Shown here: in pieces, positions 45,846-54,535 of the stretch
How the letters are laid out: the number at the start of each line of letters is the position of its first letter
Numbering within the stretch: position 1 is the first letter of the stretch
DNA from: Corynebacterium rhinophilum
GTDB taxonomy: Bacteria > Actinomycetota > Actinomycetes > Mycobacteriales > Mycobacteriaceae
DNA length: 64,000 bases
Reading direction: 5' to 3'
Assembly (NCBI RefSeq): GCF_030227225.1
Contig: NZ_JASPHQ010000001.1
Coordinates: 185,712-249,711, forward strand
Translations under genes and position numbers: made by a program
Notes under the pieces: generated by a model
What the model saw: the letters and a program-made list of their open reading frames with translations, nothing else
Told to the model about the DNA's origin: nothing
Database searches by the model: none

Positions 45846-46666
45846 TAGGCCTTGACACCTCCTGCGGTAAGCCCGGCGACGATGCGGTGCTGGAAAATGA
45901 GCACCATGATGATAAGCGGAATGGTCACCAATGCACCAGCCGCCATGGTTGCGGCATAAGGGTACTCGAAGGCCGAGGGGCCAGAGAAACGGGCGATGGC
46001 CACCGTGACCGGCTCGGTCGCAGTCGTGGACAGCTGCTTGGCCAACATGAATTCATTCCACGTGGTGATAAAGGCGATGATCGCGGTGGTAAACAGTGCC
46101 GGTGCGGCCAGAGGCAGGAGGATGAGGCGGAAGGCCTGGGCACGTGAAGCGCCATCCACACGGGCAGCCTCCTCAAGCTCCCACGGCAGCTGCCGGAAAA
46201 AGCTGAGCAGGGTATAGACCGTTAGTGGCAGGGCGAAGGAGATATTTGGGATGATCATCGCCCGGTAGGTGCCGATCCACTCTAGGCGGCCAAAGAGCTG
46301 GAAGAGCGGGGTAACCAGCGCGATGGCAGGGAACATGGAGGCCGCCAGGATGATGCCGGTGACAATACCCTTGCCGGGAAAGTCATAGCGGGAGAGCGCA
46401 TACGCGGTAAATACGCCGACTAAGACGGCTACCGTGGTGGTTGCGAGCGAGATGAACAGCGAATTGCCCAGCGCGCCGAGGAAGTCATTGCCCTTATCCG
46501 TTGCGAGGGCATCGCGGAAATTATCGAGCGTGATATGCGTTGGCCAGGGCGTGGTATCGAAGGTGAATTCCTGGCTGCGCAGGGCGGTGACCACCATCCA
46601 ATAAAAAGGGGCAAGGCCCCAGAACATGATGAAGATAATGCCCGCGTAGTGTCCGAATTTACGCAT
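45845..46666 (-). CDS. tusG: ABC sugar transporter permease, MalG type
   Basis: 273 residues with six hydrophobic helices. The MalG-type EAA loop (EEAARVDGASRAQAFRLILLP) lies about residues 171-191, the contact site for the ATPase. Overlaps the preceding permease stop by one base. Together with the MalF-type permease, binding protein and ATPase it forms a CUT1-family importer. The symbol follows the C. glutamicum trehalose uptake locus (tusFGK-E), whose gene neighbourhood this matches; substrate is inferred. Confidence 0.82.
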   Translation of the reverse strand: MRKFGHYAGIIFIMFWGLAPFYWMVVTALRSQEFTFDTTPWPTHITLDNFRDALATDKGNDFLGALGNSLFISLATTTVAVLVGVFTAYALSRYDFPGKGIVTGIILAASMFPAIALVTPLFQLFGRLEWIGTYRAMIIPNISFALPLTVYTLLSFFRQLPWELEEAARVDGASRAQAFRLILLPLAAPALFTTAIIAFITTWNEFMLAKQLSTTATEPVTVAIARFSGPSAFEYPYAATMAAGALVTIPLIIMVLIFQHRIVAGLTAGGVKA

Positions 46667-47673
46667 TATTTTGCACCCTTTCTGCCGGAGACATCCGCGC
46701 CTAGGAAGCGGATGAGGATGAAGGCGACGAAGAAGATGAGCAAGAAGATAAGGGTGGATAGCGCCGAGGCGGAATTGAAGTTACCTTGGCGCATATCTTC
46801 CACCACCAGCTGGGAAATGGTGGCGGTAGGGGAATTAGAGGAGCTCGAAATCATGATGACGGGAAGGTCATACATGCGCAGCGCATCCAGGGTGCGGAAG
46901 AGCACGGCCACCATCAGGGCTGGGCGCACTAGCGGCAGGGTGATGCGGAAGAAGGTTTGGATGCGGTTAGCGCCATCGACGCGGGCGGCATCGTAGACAT
47001 CCTTGGGGATTATCTGCAGGCCAGCCAGGATGAGCAGGGCCATAAACGGTGCGGTCTTCCACACGTCTGCGATGATGACGGCAAAGCGCGCATAAAACGG
47101 GTCCGTGGTCCAGGCGATATTCGCGCCCAGCAAGGAATTGACTATGCCGTCCGGGGCGAACATGAACTGCCACAGCTTGGCCGTCACGGCGGTAGGAATG
47201 GCCCAGGGGATAAGCACGGCAGCGCGCACTAAGCCGCGGCCGCGGTACTCGCCGTTCATGATGATGGCCATGAACATGCCGAGAATGGTCTCCAGGGCGA
47301 CCGTGACCACGGTGAAAAACAGCGTGATTTTTACGGCGGGCCAAAAGTCGGTGGCGATAACTCCGGGCGGACACGTCGTGATTTCACCCGCACCGGACAC
47401 ACAGCGGTTATTGATCCAGTACAGGTAATTGTCTATGCCGGCGAAACCGCCTTCTTCAAAGAGACCCGTTTTGGGGTTGAGCTGCCGGTTTCCCTGGAAA
47501 GACAGGATGACCGCGCGCACGATGGGATAGCCGATGATAATGCCCAGTACGATGAGCGCCGGGGCGATCAGCGCGGCCGGGCGCCCGAAATTGGCAAACC
47601 TGGAGGTGCTAGAGGCGCGCTTGGGCTTTTTCGATCGAGGGTGCTTCTGTTGCGTCGGCGAAGTGGTGACCAC
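46666..47673 (-). CDS. tusF: ABC sugar transporter permease, MalF type
   Basis: 335 residues with a basic N-terminus (Lys/Arg/Ser-rich, about 1-30), then about six helices. EAA loop YDAARVDGANRIQTFFRITLP near residue 232-252. A periplasmic-type loop after the first helix contains a CVSGAGEITTCPPG segment. CUT1 family importer component, upstream of the MalG-type permease with a one-base overlap. The space before it contains a hairpin that likely separates it from the strongly needed binding-protein gene. Confidence 0.82.
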   Translation of the reverse strand: MVTTSPTQQKHPRSKKPKRASSTSRFANFGRPAALIAPALIVLGIIIGYPIVRAVILSFQGNRQLNPKTGLFEEGGFAGIDNYLYWINNRCVSGAGEITTCPPGVIATDFWPAVKITLFFTVVTVALETILGMFMAIIMNGEYRGRGLVRAAVLIPWAIPTAVTAKLWQFMFAPDGIVNSLLGANIAWTTDPFYARFAVIIADVWKTAPFMALLILAGLQIIPKDVYDAARVDGANRIQTFFRITLPLVRPALMVAVLFRTLDALRMYDLPVIMISSSSNSPTATISQLVVEDMRQGNFNSASALSTLIFLLIFFVAFILIRFLGADVSGRKGAK

Positions 47674-47743
47674 GGGAGTTCGCCTTTCTGATTCAGATGA
47701 TTTCTAGTGCGCTAGATTCTATCCCCAACTGGGACGGGAAAAC

Positions 47744-47790
47744 CACAAAGGGTGAGGCAGTGGCATATGCGCCTTCCTCACCCATTTGTG
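47744..47790 (-). terminator. intercistronic hairpin after the binding-protein gene
   Basis: 14-bp inverted repeat CACAAAGGGTGAGG / CCTCACCC-A-TTTGTG with one bulge, in the 195-base gap between the binding-protein gene and the permeases. Such hairpins typically reduce downstream transcription or stabilise the upstream message, so that binding protein outnumbers membrane parts. Confidence 0.6.
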
Positions 47791-47868
47791 TACTAGCGGT
47801 TCGCTATATATTTCTCGCTTTTCAGCATGCTCCCTGCCCGTAGGATACGAGGTCCAGGGAGGGCTTCT

Positions 47869-49131
47869 TTAACCCTGCGAAGCAGAATCGATGGCCGCCT
47901 TCATATCGGAGGTGGCATCCTCGACGGACTTGCCATCGGTAAGCGCGGCATAAGCGTTGTCCTGAATGGCCTTAGAGATGGCGGAATAGAACGGCGATAC
48001 CGGACGCGGTGCGGCGTTTTCTAGGGATTCCTTCAGCGCTGGCAAGTAGGGGAATTCCTCCTGCAACTGTGGATCATCGTAGATGGAGGAAAGAACCGGC
48101 GGGAAGGACTGCTCAGCAAAGGACTTCTGGTTCTCCTCATTGATGATGAAGTTCATGAAGTCCAGGGCGGTGCCCTTGTTCTTGGAATTGATGTTGATGC
48201 CGTTGTTGTAGCCGCCCAAGGTGGACACGCCAACGCCATCCTTGCCCAGCGGTGCTTGGACCTCAACGTCAATGCCGGCATCTACGGCATTGGTGTACAT
48301 GTAGGGCCAGTTCACTGCGAAGGCGGTCTTGCCTTCGGTGAAGGCCATGTTGGTCTCTTCCTCGGTGGCGGCGGTGGAGTCCTTGGAGATGATTTCGTCT
48401 TCATAAGCATCCACCATGGCCTGCAGGCCTTCCTGGGCTTCCTTGGAGTCGACGGTGGCATTGCCGTCATCGTCAAGCACCGAGCCGCCCCAGCCCTCCA
48501 TGAAGCCGGCGGTGTTCAAAGCCAAGCCCTCGTACTGCTTGAGCTGGGTGGTCAGGCACTTCTTGTCATCTTCCAGGGCCTTGCAGGCGGATTCGAGGTC
48601 AGCGAATTTCTCCGGGGTAGCGTCCGCGAGCTCAGTATTGCGGAAGAGGAGCTGGCCATTGGTGTTTTGCGGGAGCGCATACAGCACGTCATTGTAGGTG
48701 GCCGATTCCACGGTGGCGGGCAAGAGCTCCGAGGTATCGGTCTCGAAGTCACCGTTTAGCGGCTGGAGCCACTGGTTGGCGGCGAATTCCGCGGTCCAGA
48801 CCACGTCGAGGGCCATGACATCGTAGTCATCATTGCCGGCCTGGAGGGACTGCACCAAGGTCTCGCGCTGGGCATCGGACTCGCCCGCGAGCTCCTTGAG
48901 GGTGACCTTTTCATCCGGATTTTCTTCATTCCACTTATCGATGATGGGAGTGATCTTATCCGTGTCGTTCTTGCCCATGGCAAAGGTGATGGGGCCGTGG
49001 GAGTCAGCGCCGGAACCGGAACCGGATGCGGAGCCATCCGCGTTATCTGCACCGTCGTCAGACGTGGAGCAGCCTGCCAGCGCCAATACTGCCGTGGTGG
49101 CGACTGTGGTGCGAATGAAGTACTTCTTCAT
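47869..49131 (-). CDS. tusE: ABC sugar-binding lipoprotein
   Basis: 420 residues. Lipoprotein signal with lipobox LALAGC (lipidated Cys21), followed by a Gly/Ser/Asp-rich linker. The body is an extracellular solute-binding protein of the CUT1 family 1: ITFAMGKNDTDKITPIIDKWNEENPDEKV, then YDVMALDVVWTAEFAANQWLQPL. Membrane-anchored outside the cell, it captures sugar for the permeases. Gene order and family match the C. glutamicum trehalose binding protein TusE, equivalent to mycobacterial LpqY; sugar specificity is inferred. Confidence 0.85.
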   Translation of the reverse strand: MKKYFIRTTVATTAVLALAGCSTSDDGADNADGSASGSGSGADSHGPITFAMGKNDTDKITPIIDKWNEENPDEKVTLKELAGESDAQRETLVQSLQAGNDDYDVMALDVVWTAEFAANQWLQPLNGDFETDTSELLPATVESATYNDVLYALPQNTNGQLLFRNTELADATPEKFADLESACKALEDDKKCLTTQLKQYEGLALNTAGFMEGWGGSVLDDDGNATVDSKEAQEGLQAMVDAYEDEIISKDSTAATEEETNMAFTEGKTAFAVNWPYMYTNAVDAGIDVEVQAPLGKDGVGVSTLGGYNNGININSKNKGTALDFMNFIINEENQKSFAEQSFPPVLSSIYDDPQLQEEFPYLPALKESLENAAPRPVSPFYSAISKAIQDNAYAALTDGKSVEDATSDMKAAIDSASQG

Positions 49132-49232
49132 GGGAATTCACCTTTCAGAAAGCTTGGGTGTTCCTTAAAAATAATTTACAAACACCGCGCGCAGAATAGA
49201 TTTTGATTATTCACCTCTAAATGGGGGGTAAT

Positions 49233-50225
49233 TTAGGAGGTGGAGATACGTCGCCCGGTTTCTGGGTCAAAGCGGTGTGCAGCGCTTGCATCAAAGGTCA
49301 ATACAACCTCCTCACCGCGCTGCGGCGGGGTGCCTTCACACCGGGCCACGAACCGTGCGCTACCCACCGTGGCGTAGACAAAGGATTCGGAACCCAACTC
49401 TTCAACCAGGTCGACCACGCCGCGCAGTCCCTCAGCCCCCTCATTGAGGTGCATATTTTCCGGGCGCACACCCAGGCGCTCGCCGTTGTGGTCAAAGATA
49501 TTCATTGCAGGCGAACCAATAAAGCCGGCGACGAACTCGTTGGCCGGTTCCGCATAAAGCTCGCGCGGCGGGGCAACCTGTTGCAATTCGCCATCTTTCA
49601 GCACCGCGACTCGGTGCCCCAGCGTCATGGCCTCGACCTGGTCGTGGGTGACATAGACCGTGGTGGTACCAAGGCGCTGCTGCAGGCTCGCAAGCTCCGT
49701 ACGGGTTTGCACGCGCAGCTTCGCATCCAGGTTAGAGAGCGGCTCATCCATGAGGAAGGCCTTAGGGTTGCGCACAATGGCACGGCCCATGGCAACGCGC
49801 TGGCGCTGACCGCCCGAGAGGTCCTTGGGCTTGCGCTTAAGGAACTCGCTCAACCCCAGCATCTCCGCGGCATCCTGGACCTTTTGCTTGATTTCAGCCT
49901 TGGGGAGCTTCGCCAGCTTGAGCGAAAAGCCCATGTTTTCTTCCACCGAAAGGTGCGGGTAGAGCGCATAATTTTGAAAAACCATCGCAATATCGCGATC
50001 GCCCGGTTCAAGGCCCGTGACATCCGTATCATCGATGAGAATCCGGCCACTAGACGTTGGTTCAAGGCCGGCCAGCGCGCGCAGCGTCGTGGACTTGCCG
50101 CAGCCAGAAGGGCCCACCAAAACGAGGAACTCGCCGTCCGCGATTTCTAGGTCCAATTCCTTCACGGTGGGCGCCGCCGCGCCGGGGTAAGTGATATTTA
50201 CCTTTTCAAAAGTGACCTTTGCCAT
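49233..50225 (-). CDS. tusK: ABC sugar-importer ATPase (UgpC/MalK type)
   Basis: 330 residues from the ATG at 50225. Walker A GPSGCGKST (38-46), signature LSGGQRQRV (about 135-143), Walker B FLMDEPLSNLDA, and a MalK-type C-terminal regulatory (OB/TOBE) domain with RPENMHLN. Energises the CUT1 importer encoded downstream. The start lies 43 bases from the divergent birA start, so the two promoters are close or overlapping. The gap to the binding-protein gene (about 100 bases) may include another promoter. Confidence 0.86.
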   Translation of the reverse strand: MAKVTFEKVNITYPGAAAPTVKELDLEIADGEFLVLVGPSGCGKSTTLRALAGLEPTSSGRILIDDTDVTGLEPGDRDIAMVFQNYALYPHLSVEENMGFSLKLAKLPKAEIKQKVQDAAEMLGLSEFLKRKPKDLSGGQRQRVAMGRAIVRNPKAFLMDEPLSNLDAKLRVQTRTELASLQQRLGTTTVYVTHDQVEAMTLGHRVAVLKDGELQQVAPPRELYAEPANEFVAGFIGSPAMNIFDHNGERLGVRPENMHLNEGAEGLRGVVDLVEELGSESFVYATVGSARFVARCEGTPPQRGEEVVLTFDASAAHRFDPETGRRISTS

Positions 50226-50268
50226 GCGCAACACACTAGCACCACCAGCGGACGGTATCTTGGAATCT

Positions 50269-51138
50269 ATGACTGCACTTGATAAGCACCGCATCCGCAC
50301 CGCCCTGGCAGAGGACTTCACCACCATCGATTTTGTGGATCAGACCGGTTCCACCAATACCGATCTGATGCAGGCCACCAATGTCACCGATGGCACCGTG
50401 CTGCTTGCCGATGAGCAGTTGTCCGGCAAAGGCCGCCTCGGCCGGGCGTGGACGGCGCCAGCCGAATCCCAGGTGATCTTTTCCGTGCTGCTTTTGCCCG
50501 ATTCTCTCGACCACTTGGGCACGCTTCCGCTGGCTGCGGGCCTGGCCGTGACCGATTCCATCGAGGGCTCCGTGCTGAAATGGCCGAATGACGTGCATAT
50601 CGATGGCAATAAACTCTGCGGCATCCTTGCCGAGGCCGGTCCCGTGGGCCAAGCCTTCAAGTCCGCACCGAAGACTGAGGTCAATAAGGCAGAACTGAAT
50701 AAAACTGAGTTGAACAAGGCTGAGGTCAACAAAGCTGAAGTCAATAAAGCCGAGGTAAATAAGGCCGTCGGCGGGCAGGCGCCCTCTGCGCGCGTGGTCG
50801 TAGGCATGGGTATTAATGTCACGCTCAGCCGCGAAGAATTGCCCATTGAAAAGGCCACCTCGTTGGCTCTGGAAGGCCGCGATACCGACCGCACCGAGCT
50901 GGCCATTACCGTGCTGAAAAACCTGCGCCGCCGCATTACGCAGTGGGAGAACCAGGATCCGCAGCTTATGCAGGATTACCGCGCGGTGTGCTCATCCATT
51001 GACCAGGAGGTGCGGCTGGAGACCCCGACTGGCGATGTCATCGGCCGTGTTGAGGGCATTGGTGAGGACGGCCGCATTAACGTCGCAGGCGAGTACTACT
51101 CCGCCGGTGACGTGACGCATCTGCGTCCGGCGCGATAG
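50269..51138 (+). CDS. birA: biotin-[acyl-CoA carboxylase] ligase with internal pentapeptide repeat
   Basis: 289 residues from the ATG at 50269. Class I ligase without the N-terminal helix-turn-helix, so not a repressor. Biotinyl-AMP motif GKGRLGRAW at 53-61, KWPNDVHIDGNKLCGIL about 104-120, and a C-terminal cap domain. Residues 137-166 are six copies of a pentapeptide (E/A)(V/L)NK(A/T), inserted just before the conserved RVVVGMGINV strand. It modifies AccBC, pyruvate carboxylase and the carrier at the right window edge. Next to the acc region, as in other corynebacteria. Confidence 0.9.
   Translation: MTALDKHRIRTALAEDFTTIDFVDQTGSTNTDLMQATNVTDGTVLLADEQLSGKGRLGRAWTAPAESQVIFSVLLLPDSLDHLGTLPLAAGLAVTDSIEGSVLKWPNDVHIDGNKLCGILAEAGPVGQAFKSAPKTEVNKAELNKTELNKAEVNKAEVNKAEVNKAVGGQAPSARVVVGMGINVTLSREELPIEKATSLALEGRDTDRTELAITVLKNLRRRITQWENQDPQLMQDYRAVCSSIDQEVRLETPTGDVIGRVEGIGEDGRINVAGEYYSAGDVTHLRPAR
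50677..50766 (+). repeat. 15-bp tandem repeat inside birA
   Basis: Six units of 15 bases, each starting GA(G/A)(G/C)T and containing AATAA(A/G) or AACAA(A/G), keep the reading frame and encode E-V/L-N-K-A/T repeats. Third positions differ between units, so the array is not freshly expanded. Confidence 0.85.
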
Positions 51139-51228
51139 GCGCCGCACGTTAGATGTCGCACGATCGGCGCCGCGCGATAGTCGCCGCGCGATAGGTATCG
51201 CGCGGCAGGCGACGCGCAGCAGGCGTCG
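51131..51228. repeat. degenerate 14-bp tandem repeat after birA
   Basis: About seven units of mostly 14 bases, such as CGCGATAGTCGCCG, CGCGATAGGTATCG, CGCGGCAGGCGACG and CGCAGCAGGCGTCG, immediately after the birA stop. Very GC-rich and non-coding. Confidence 0.7.
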
Positions 51229-51278
51229 GGTGGTAGTTCGCGCAGTCCGAGTAGCGCTGCCTCGCACTGGTACTATCC

Positions 51279-51725
51279 ATGGCTATGGGATTGATGAAGA
51301 TGGGCCAAGGCGAGGTCAAGCGCGCGGATGTATCCGCGCCATTTCGCGCGCTCGTTTTCCCATTCCTGGAGCTCATCCTCATTACTGGCGTGCTGTGGAT
51401 TGCCATCGGCTGGTGCGATGCCCAGGGAGTAGAACCCATGCTGCGCAACGGGCTCGTCGTCTTGTGGGCCGGGCTGAGCACGTGGCGCTTTCTCATTCCG
51501 TTTTATAAGGCTCGCCGCAAGCGGTTCATCGTGACCAATCGCCGCGTCATTGTGCGGGAAGGCCGCCACATCGATTCGATTCCACTGGAAGATATTCGCG
51601 GCGCCCGCAAGCGCCGCGGCGGTATCTCCATTGCGCTCAACGGCTGGGACAGGGCCATGTATTTTCCCACCGTGGCCAAGTCAAAGCAGGTGGCGGAGAT
51701 TATTAATGATCGCCCTTGGTTTTAA
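51279..51725 (+). CDS. PH-domain (DUF304-like) membrane protein
   Basis: 148 residues: a basic N-terminus, two hydrophobic helices (about 28-48 and 57-72), then a PH-like beta domain with the characteristic KRFIVTNRRVIVREG and DIRGARKRRG segments. ATG at 51279. The 3' end overlaps the convergent acetolactate decarboxylase gene by 23 bases. Family of bacterial PH/YdbS-like proteins of unknown function. Confidence 0.78.
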   Translation: MAMGLMKMGQGEVKRADVSAPFRALVFPFLELILITGVLWIAIGWCDAQGVEPMLRNGLVVLWAGLSTWRFLIPFYKARRKRFIVTNRRVIVREGRHIDSIPLEDIRGARKRRGGISIALNGWDRAMYFPTVAKSKQVAEIINDRPWF

Positions 51726-52434
51726 CCTCGGTGGAGTGCAATTGCTTATCAAGATCCTCCGGTGCGAGGTTAGCGCTGCTGAATTCTTGGGTCAGCGGCA
51801 GGCGCAGTTCTAGATCTGAACCGGGGCAGAGCTCGATTTTCGCCTCATCCACGGTGTAATCCAGCACATGTCCGCCGGACTTACGCGCGGCGTCGATAAA
51901 GTGCACGTGGCAGCCGGGTACAGAAATCCCGCGCTCGTACACGGGAGTGCGGAAGCCACCGATGACTCCTTCGACATCGCTAAAGTGCAGCTCTTTATCG
52001 CCGCCGACCGCCTTGGTCATTGGGGGATAGGGCTTGGTTTGTTTGACCACGGTGCGCGTGGTGACCTCAGAAAACCTGCCCGTGATACGGACCGCGTACA
52101 TGTAATTGGCGGAAGGTTCCACCTCATCGATGAAGGCGGAAAGCTCGTCGCGGCGCAGGCCCCGTGGGGCATCGACAAGAATGCGCGGCACAAAATTGGT
52201 GGCCACGGCATAAGGAGTCTGCTGGTCCAAGTCCGCAACCCGTGCGGAGCCATCGCCGCGCAGTTGGTAGCAGGTCCCGTCCAGAATGATCATTTCACCA
52301 TCTAGGCCGTTAAAGGTACCGATGCCGAAATTGCCCTTTCCTAGCAGCTCAGAGATGGTCATCTCGCCGTCATAAATGCCATCAAGGAGGGCGCTCATGA
52401 GGGAGTTCTGGAAGATCGAATGACGGGTAAACAT
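51703..52434 (-). CDS. budA: alpha-acetolactate decarboxylase
   Basis: 243 residues from the ATG at 52434. Zinc-binding motif HVH (176, 178) with His189 (in PGCHVHFIDAARKSGGHV) is the ALDC signature, preceded by the TPVYERGISVPG segment containing the catalytic Glu. It converts alpha-acetolactate to acetoin, diverting pyruvate. No acetolactate synthase dedicated to this pathway lies in the window. Convergent overlap with the PH gene; divergent from purK. Confidence 0.9.
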   Translation of the reverse strand: MFTRHSIFQNSLMSALLDGIYDGEMTISELLGKGNFGIGTFNGLDGEMIILDGTCYQLRGDGSARVADLDQQTPYAVATNFVPRILVDAPRGLRRDELSAFIDEVEPSANYMYAVRITGRFSEVTTRTVVKQTKPYPPMTKAVGGDKELHFSDVEGVIGGFRTPVYERGISVPGCHVHFIDAARKSGGHVLDYTVDEAKIELCPGSDLELRLPLTQEFSSANLAPEDLDKQLHSTEVKTKGDH

Positions 52435-52458
52435 GGTATCCAAGCTAATATTGTGGGC

Positions 52459-53628
52459 GTGAGTGTCTCAAAACCTATTGTAACTGTCTGTGGCGATGGT
52501 CAGCTGGCGCGCATGATGCAGCCTGCCGCCGCTGAACTCGATATTCATCTGCGGATTCTTGCTGGTAGCCCGGATTCTTCGACCGCGCAGGTCACCCCGG
52601 ACATCGTGGTGGGCGATTATCACAAGTACGAGGATCTGCTCGCGGCAGCCCGCGGCGCGGATGCGGTTACCTTCGAGCATGAGCATGTGCCCAATGAGCA
52701 TTCCGCCGCGCTTATCGATGCCTCCTTTAACGTCCAGCCCCAGCCCAGCGCCCTGCGCTATGCCCAGGACAAGCTGGACATGCGGGAAAAGCTCTCCGCA
52801 CTGGGGGCGCCCGTTCCGCGGTTTAGCGCAATCGAATCCGTTGCTGATGCCCGCGCTTTTTTCGATGCCGTAGACGGGCGCGTTTGTCTCAAGGCCCGCC
52901 GCGGTGGCTATGACGGCAAGGGCGTGTGGTTTCCCTCGGATGCCGATCTTGATGAGCTCGTCGCCGAGCTATTAGACGCCGGCACGCCGCTCATGGCCGA
53001 AGAGAAGGTGGATCTGACCCGCGAGCTGTCCATCTTGGTAGCGCGCCGCCCATCCGGTGAAGCCAAGGTCTGGCCCATTACCCAGTCCCGCCAGGCCAAC
53101 GGCATCTGTGCCGAGGCCATCGCGCCCGCGCCCGATCTCTCGCCTGATCTGGCCGAACGCGCCTCTGCGCTGGGGCTAAGCATTGCCGAATCCCTCGGCG
53201 TGACCGGCGTGCTAGCCGTGGAGCTTTTCGCCTTCAACGGTGAAAATGGCGAGGACATCTCCGTTAATGAATTGGCCATGCGCCCGCACAATACCGGCCA
53301 CTGGACCCAGGATGGCTGCGTGACCTCGCAGTTCGAACAGCACCTGCGCGCCGTACTCGACCTGCCCTTGGGTGCGGTGGACGCCCTAGCCCCGGTGACC
53401 GTTATGGCAAATGTTCTCGGCGCGGACGAAGATCCCAGGATGCCTATGCCGCAGCGTGTGCGCGAGGTCATGGAACGCTACCCGCACGCCAAGATTCACC
53501 TGTACGGCAAGGACCACCGCGCTGGCCGCAAGATCGGCCACGTCAATGTCGCTGGTACATCACTCGATGAGACCCGCGATGCCGCCCGCCAGGCCGCGCA
53601 CTTTCTCATGCACGCAACGTGGGCATAA
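52459..53628 (+). CDS. purK: 5-(carboxyamino)imidazole ribonucleotide synthase
   Basis: 389 residues from the GTG at 52459. ATP-grasp enzyme that carboxylates AIR to N5-CAIR in purine synthesis. N-terminal VCGDGQLARMM matches the family's GxGQLGRM segment. The ATP-grasp segments include KARRGGYDGKGVWF, and NELAMRPHNTGHWT is the end signature. A TAATAT -10 box lies eight bases upstream and no Shine-Dalgarno is present, fitting a leaderless transcript. purE follows after 24 bases. Confidence 0.95.
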   Translation: MSVSKPIVTVCGDGQLARMMQPAAAELDIHLRILAGSPDSSTAQVTPDIVVGDYHKYEDLLAAARGADAVTFEHEHVPNEHSAALIDASFNVQPQPSALRYAQDKLDMREKLSALGAPVPRFSAIESVADARAFFDAVDGRVCLKARRGGYDGKGVWFPSDADLDELVAELLDAGTPLMAEEKVDLTRELSILVARRPSGEAKVWPITQSRQANGICAEAIAPAPDLSPDLAERASALGLSIAESLGVTGVLAVELFAFNGENGEDISVNELAMRPHNTGHWTQDGCVTSQFEQHLRAVLDLPLGAVDALAPVTVMANVLGADEDPRMPMPQRVREVMERYPHAKIHLYGKDHRAGRKIGHVNVAGTSLDETRDAARQAAHFLMHATWA

Positions 53629-53652
53629 CTCTTAAAACCTAGAAAGGACATT

Positions 53653-54153
53653 ATGGAACCGCAGGTAGGAATCATCATGGGCTCGGATTCGGATTGGCCC
53701 ACCGTCGAACCCGCCGCGGAAGTCCTCGCGGACTTCGGCATCCCCTTTGAGGTCGGCGTGGTTAGCGCCCACCGCACCCCGGAAAAGATGCTGGCCTACG
53801 CCAAGGGAGCGCACTCCCGCGGCCTTAAGGCCATCATCGCCTGTGCCGGTGGCGCCGCCCACCTGCCGGGCATGGTTGCAGCGGCCACGCCGCTGCCCGT
53901 TATCGGCATTCCGCGCGCACTCAAGGACCTCGATGGCCTAGACTCCCTGCTTTCTATCGTGCAGATGCCTAGCGGCGTTCCCGTGGCCACCGTCTCCATC
54001 GGCGGCGCAAAGAACGCCGGCCTGCTGGCCGCCCGCATCCTGGGCGCCGGAGACCCCGCCCTGCAAAACAAGATGGTCGCCTACCAAGAAAAGATGGCAG
54101 AAGAAGTCGAGCAGAAGGATAAGAACCTGCGCTCGAAGCTGCTAGGGGAGTAG
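53653..54153 (+). CDS. purE: 5-(carboxyamino)imidazole ribonucleotide mutase
   Basis: 166 residues, normal length for class I PurE, which isomerises N5-CAIR to CAIR. Motifs: [11 protein letters not shown] near the N-terminus, [11 protein letters not shown] (about 36-46), [10 protein letters not shown], and the [18 protein letters not shown]-terminal segment. AGAAAGGA site six bases before the ATG. Second gene of the purK-purE unit. Confidence 0.97.
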   Translation: MEPQVGIIMGSDSDWPTVEPAAEVLADFGIPFEVGVVSAHRTPEKMLAYAKGAHSRGLKAIIACAGGAAHLPGMVAAATPLPVIGIPRALKDLDGLDSLLSIVQMPSGVPVATVSIGGAKNAGLLAARILGAGDPALQNKMVAYQEKMAEEVEQKDKNLRSKLLGE

Positions 54154-54202
54154 GGACGAGCCCCTTTCTTTTTCGGCTGAAAGAGAGGGAGACTCCAGTC
54201 AG

Positions 54203-54487
54203 CTACCGTTTAGAATTCTTGGAGTCGTCATGGAACCACTCTTTGATCTGCATCCAGAGCAATCCACCAATAAAAACGACGAAACCTAGTACATAAGAAA
54301 CCCAGAATTCTTTCGGCACCGATTTCTTGTCGTTGAAAAGCCACTCAGTGCCGCCAAGGTAAAGAGCAAAAGGTAAGGGGACAAGCAGAAATATCAATAG
54401 CGAGATTAAAAAGGCTTTCCATTTTTTAGGCTCGCTCTTACCGCTTCTCTCTTTATTCTTACTATCCTTTCCAAGGCTCTTATGCAT
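54203..54487 (-). CDS. small two-helix membrane protein, A+T-rich gene
   Basis: 94 residues: Lys/Ser-rich N-terminus, two hydrophobic helices ([21 protein letters not shown] and [17 protein letters not shown]), and a basic/acidic tail. Codon use is visibly more A+T-rich than the flanking purE and rbsK genes. This may reflect its small membrane nature or a separate origin. Function unknown. Confidence 0.6.
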   Translation of the reverse strand: MHKSLGKDSKNKERSGKSEPKKWKAFLISLLIFLLVPLPFALYLGGTEWLFNDKKSVPKEFWVSYVLGFVVFIGGLLWMQIKEWFHDDSKNSKR

Positions 54488-54535
54488 GATGGCTGATGTG
54501 ACCTTCCATTGCAGTGACTTTAAAACTGGACGCTT

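Noticed and set aside
51131..51228. CRISPR array or gene
   Set aside because: Contiguous 14-bp degenerate units with no spacers or coding signal.
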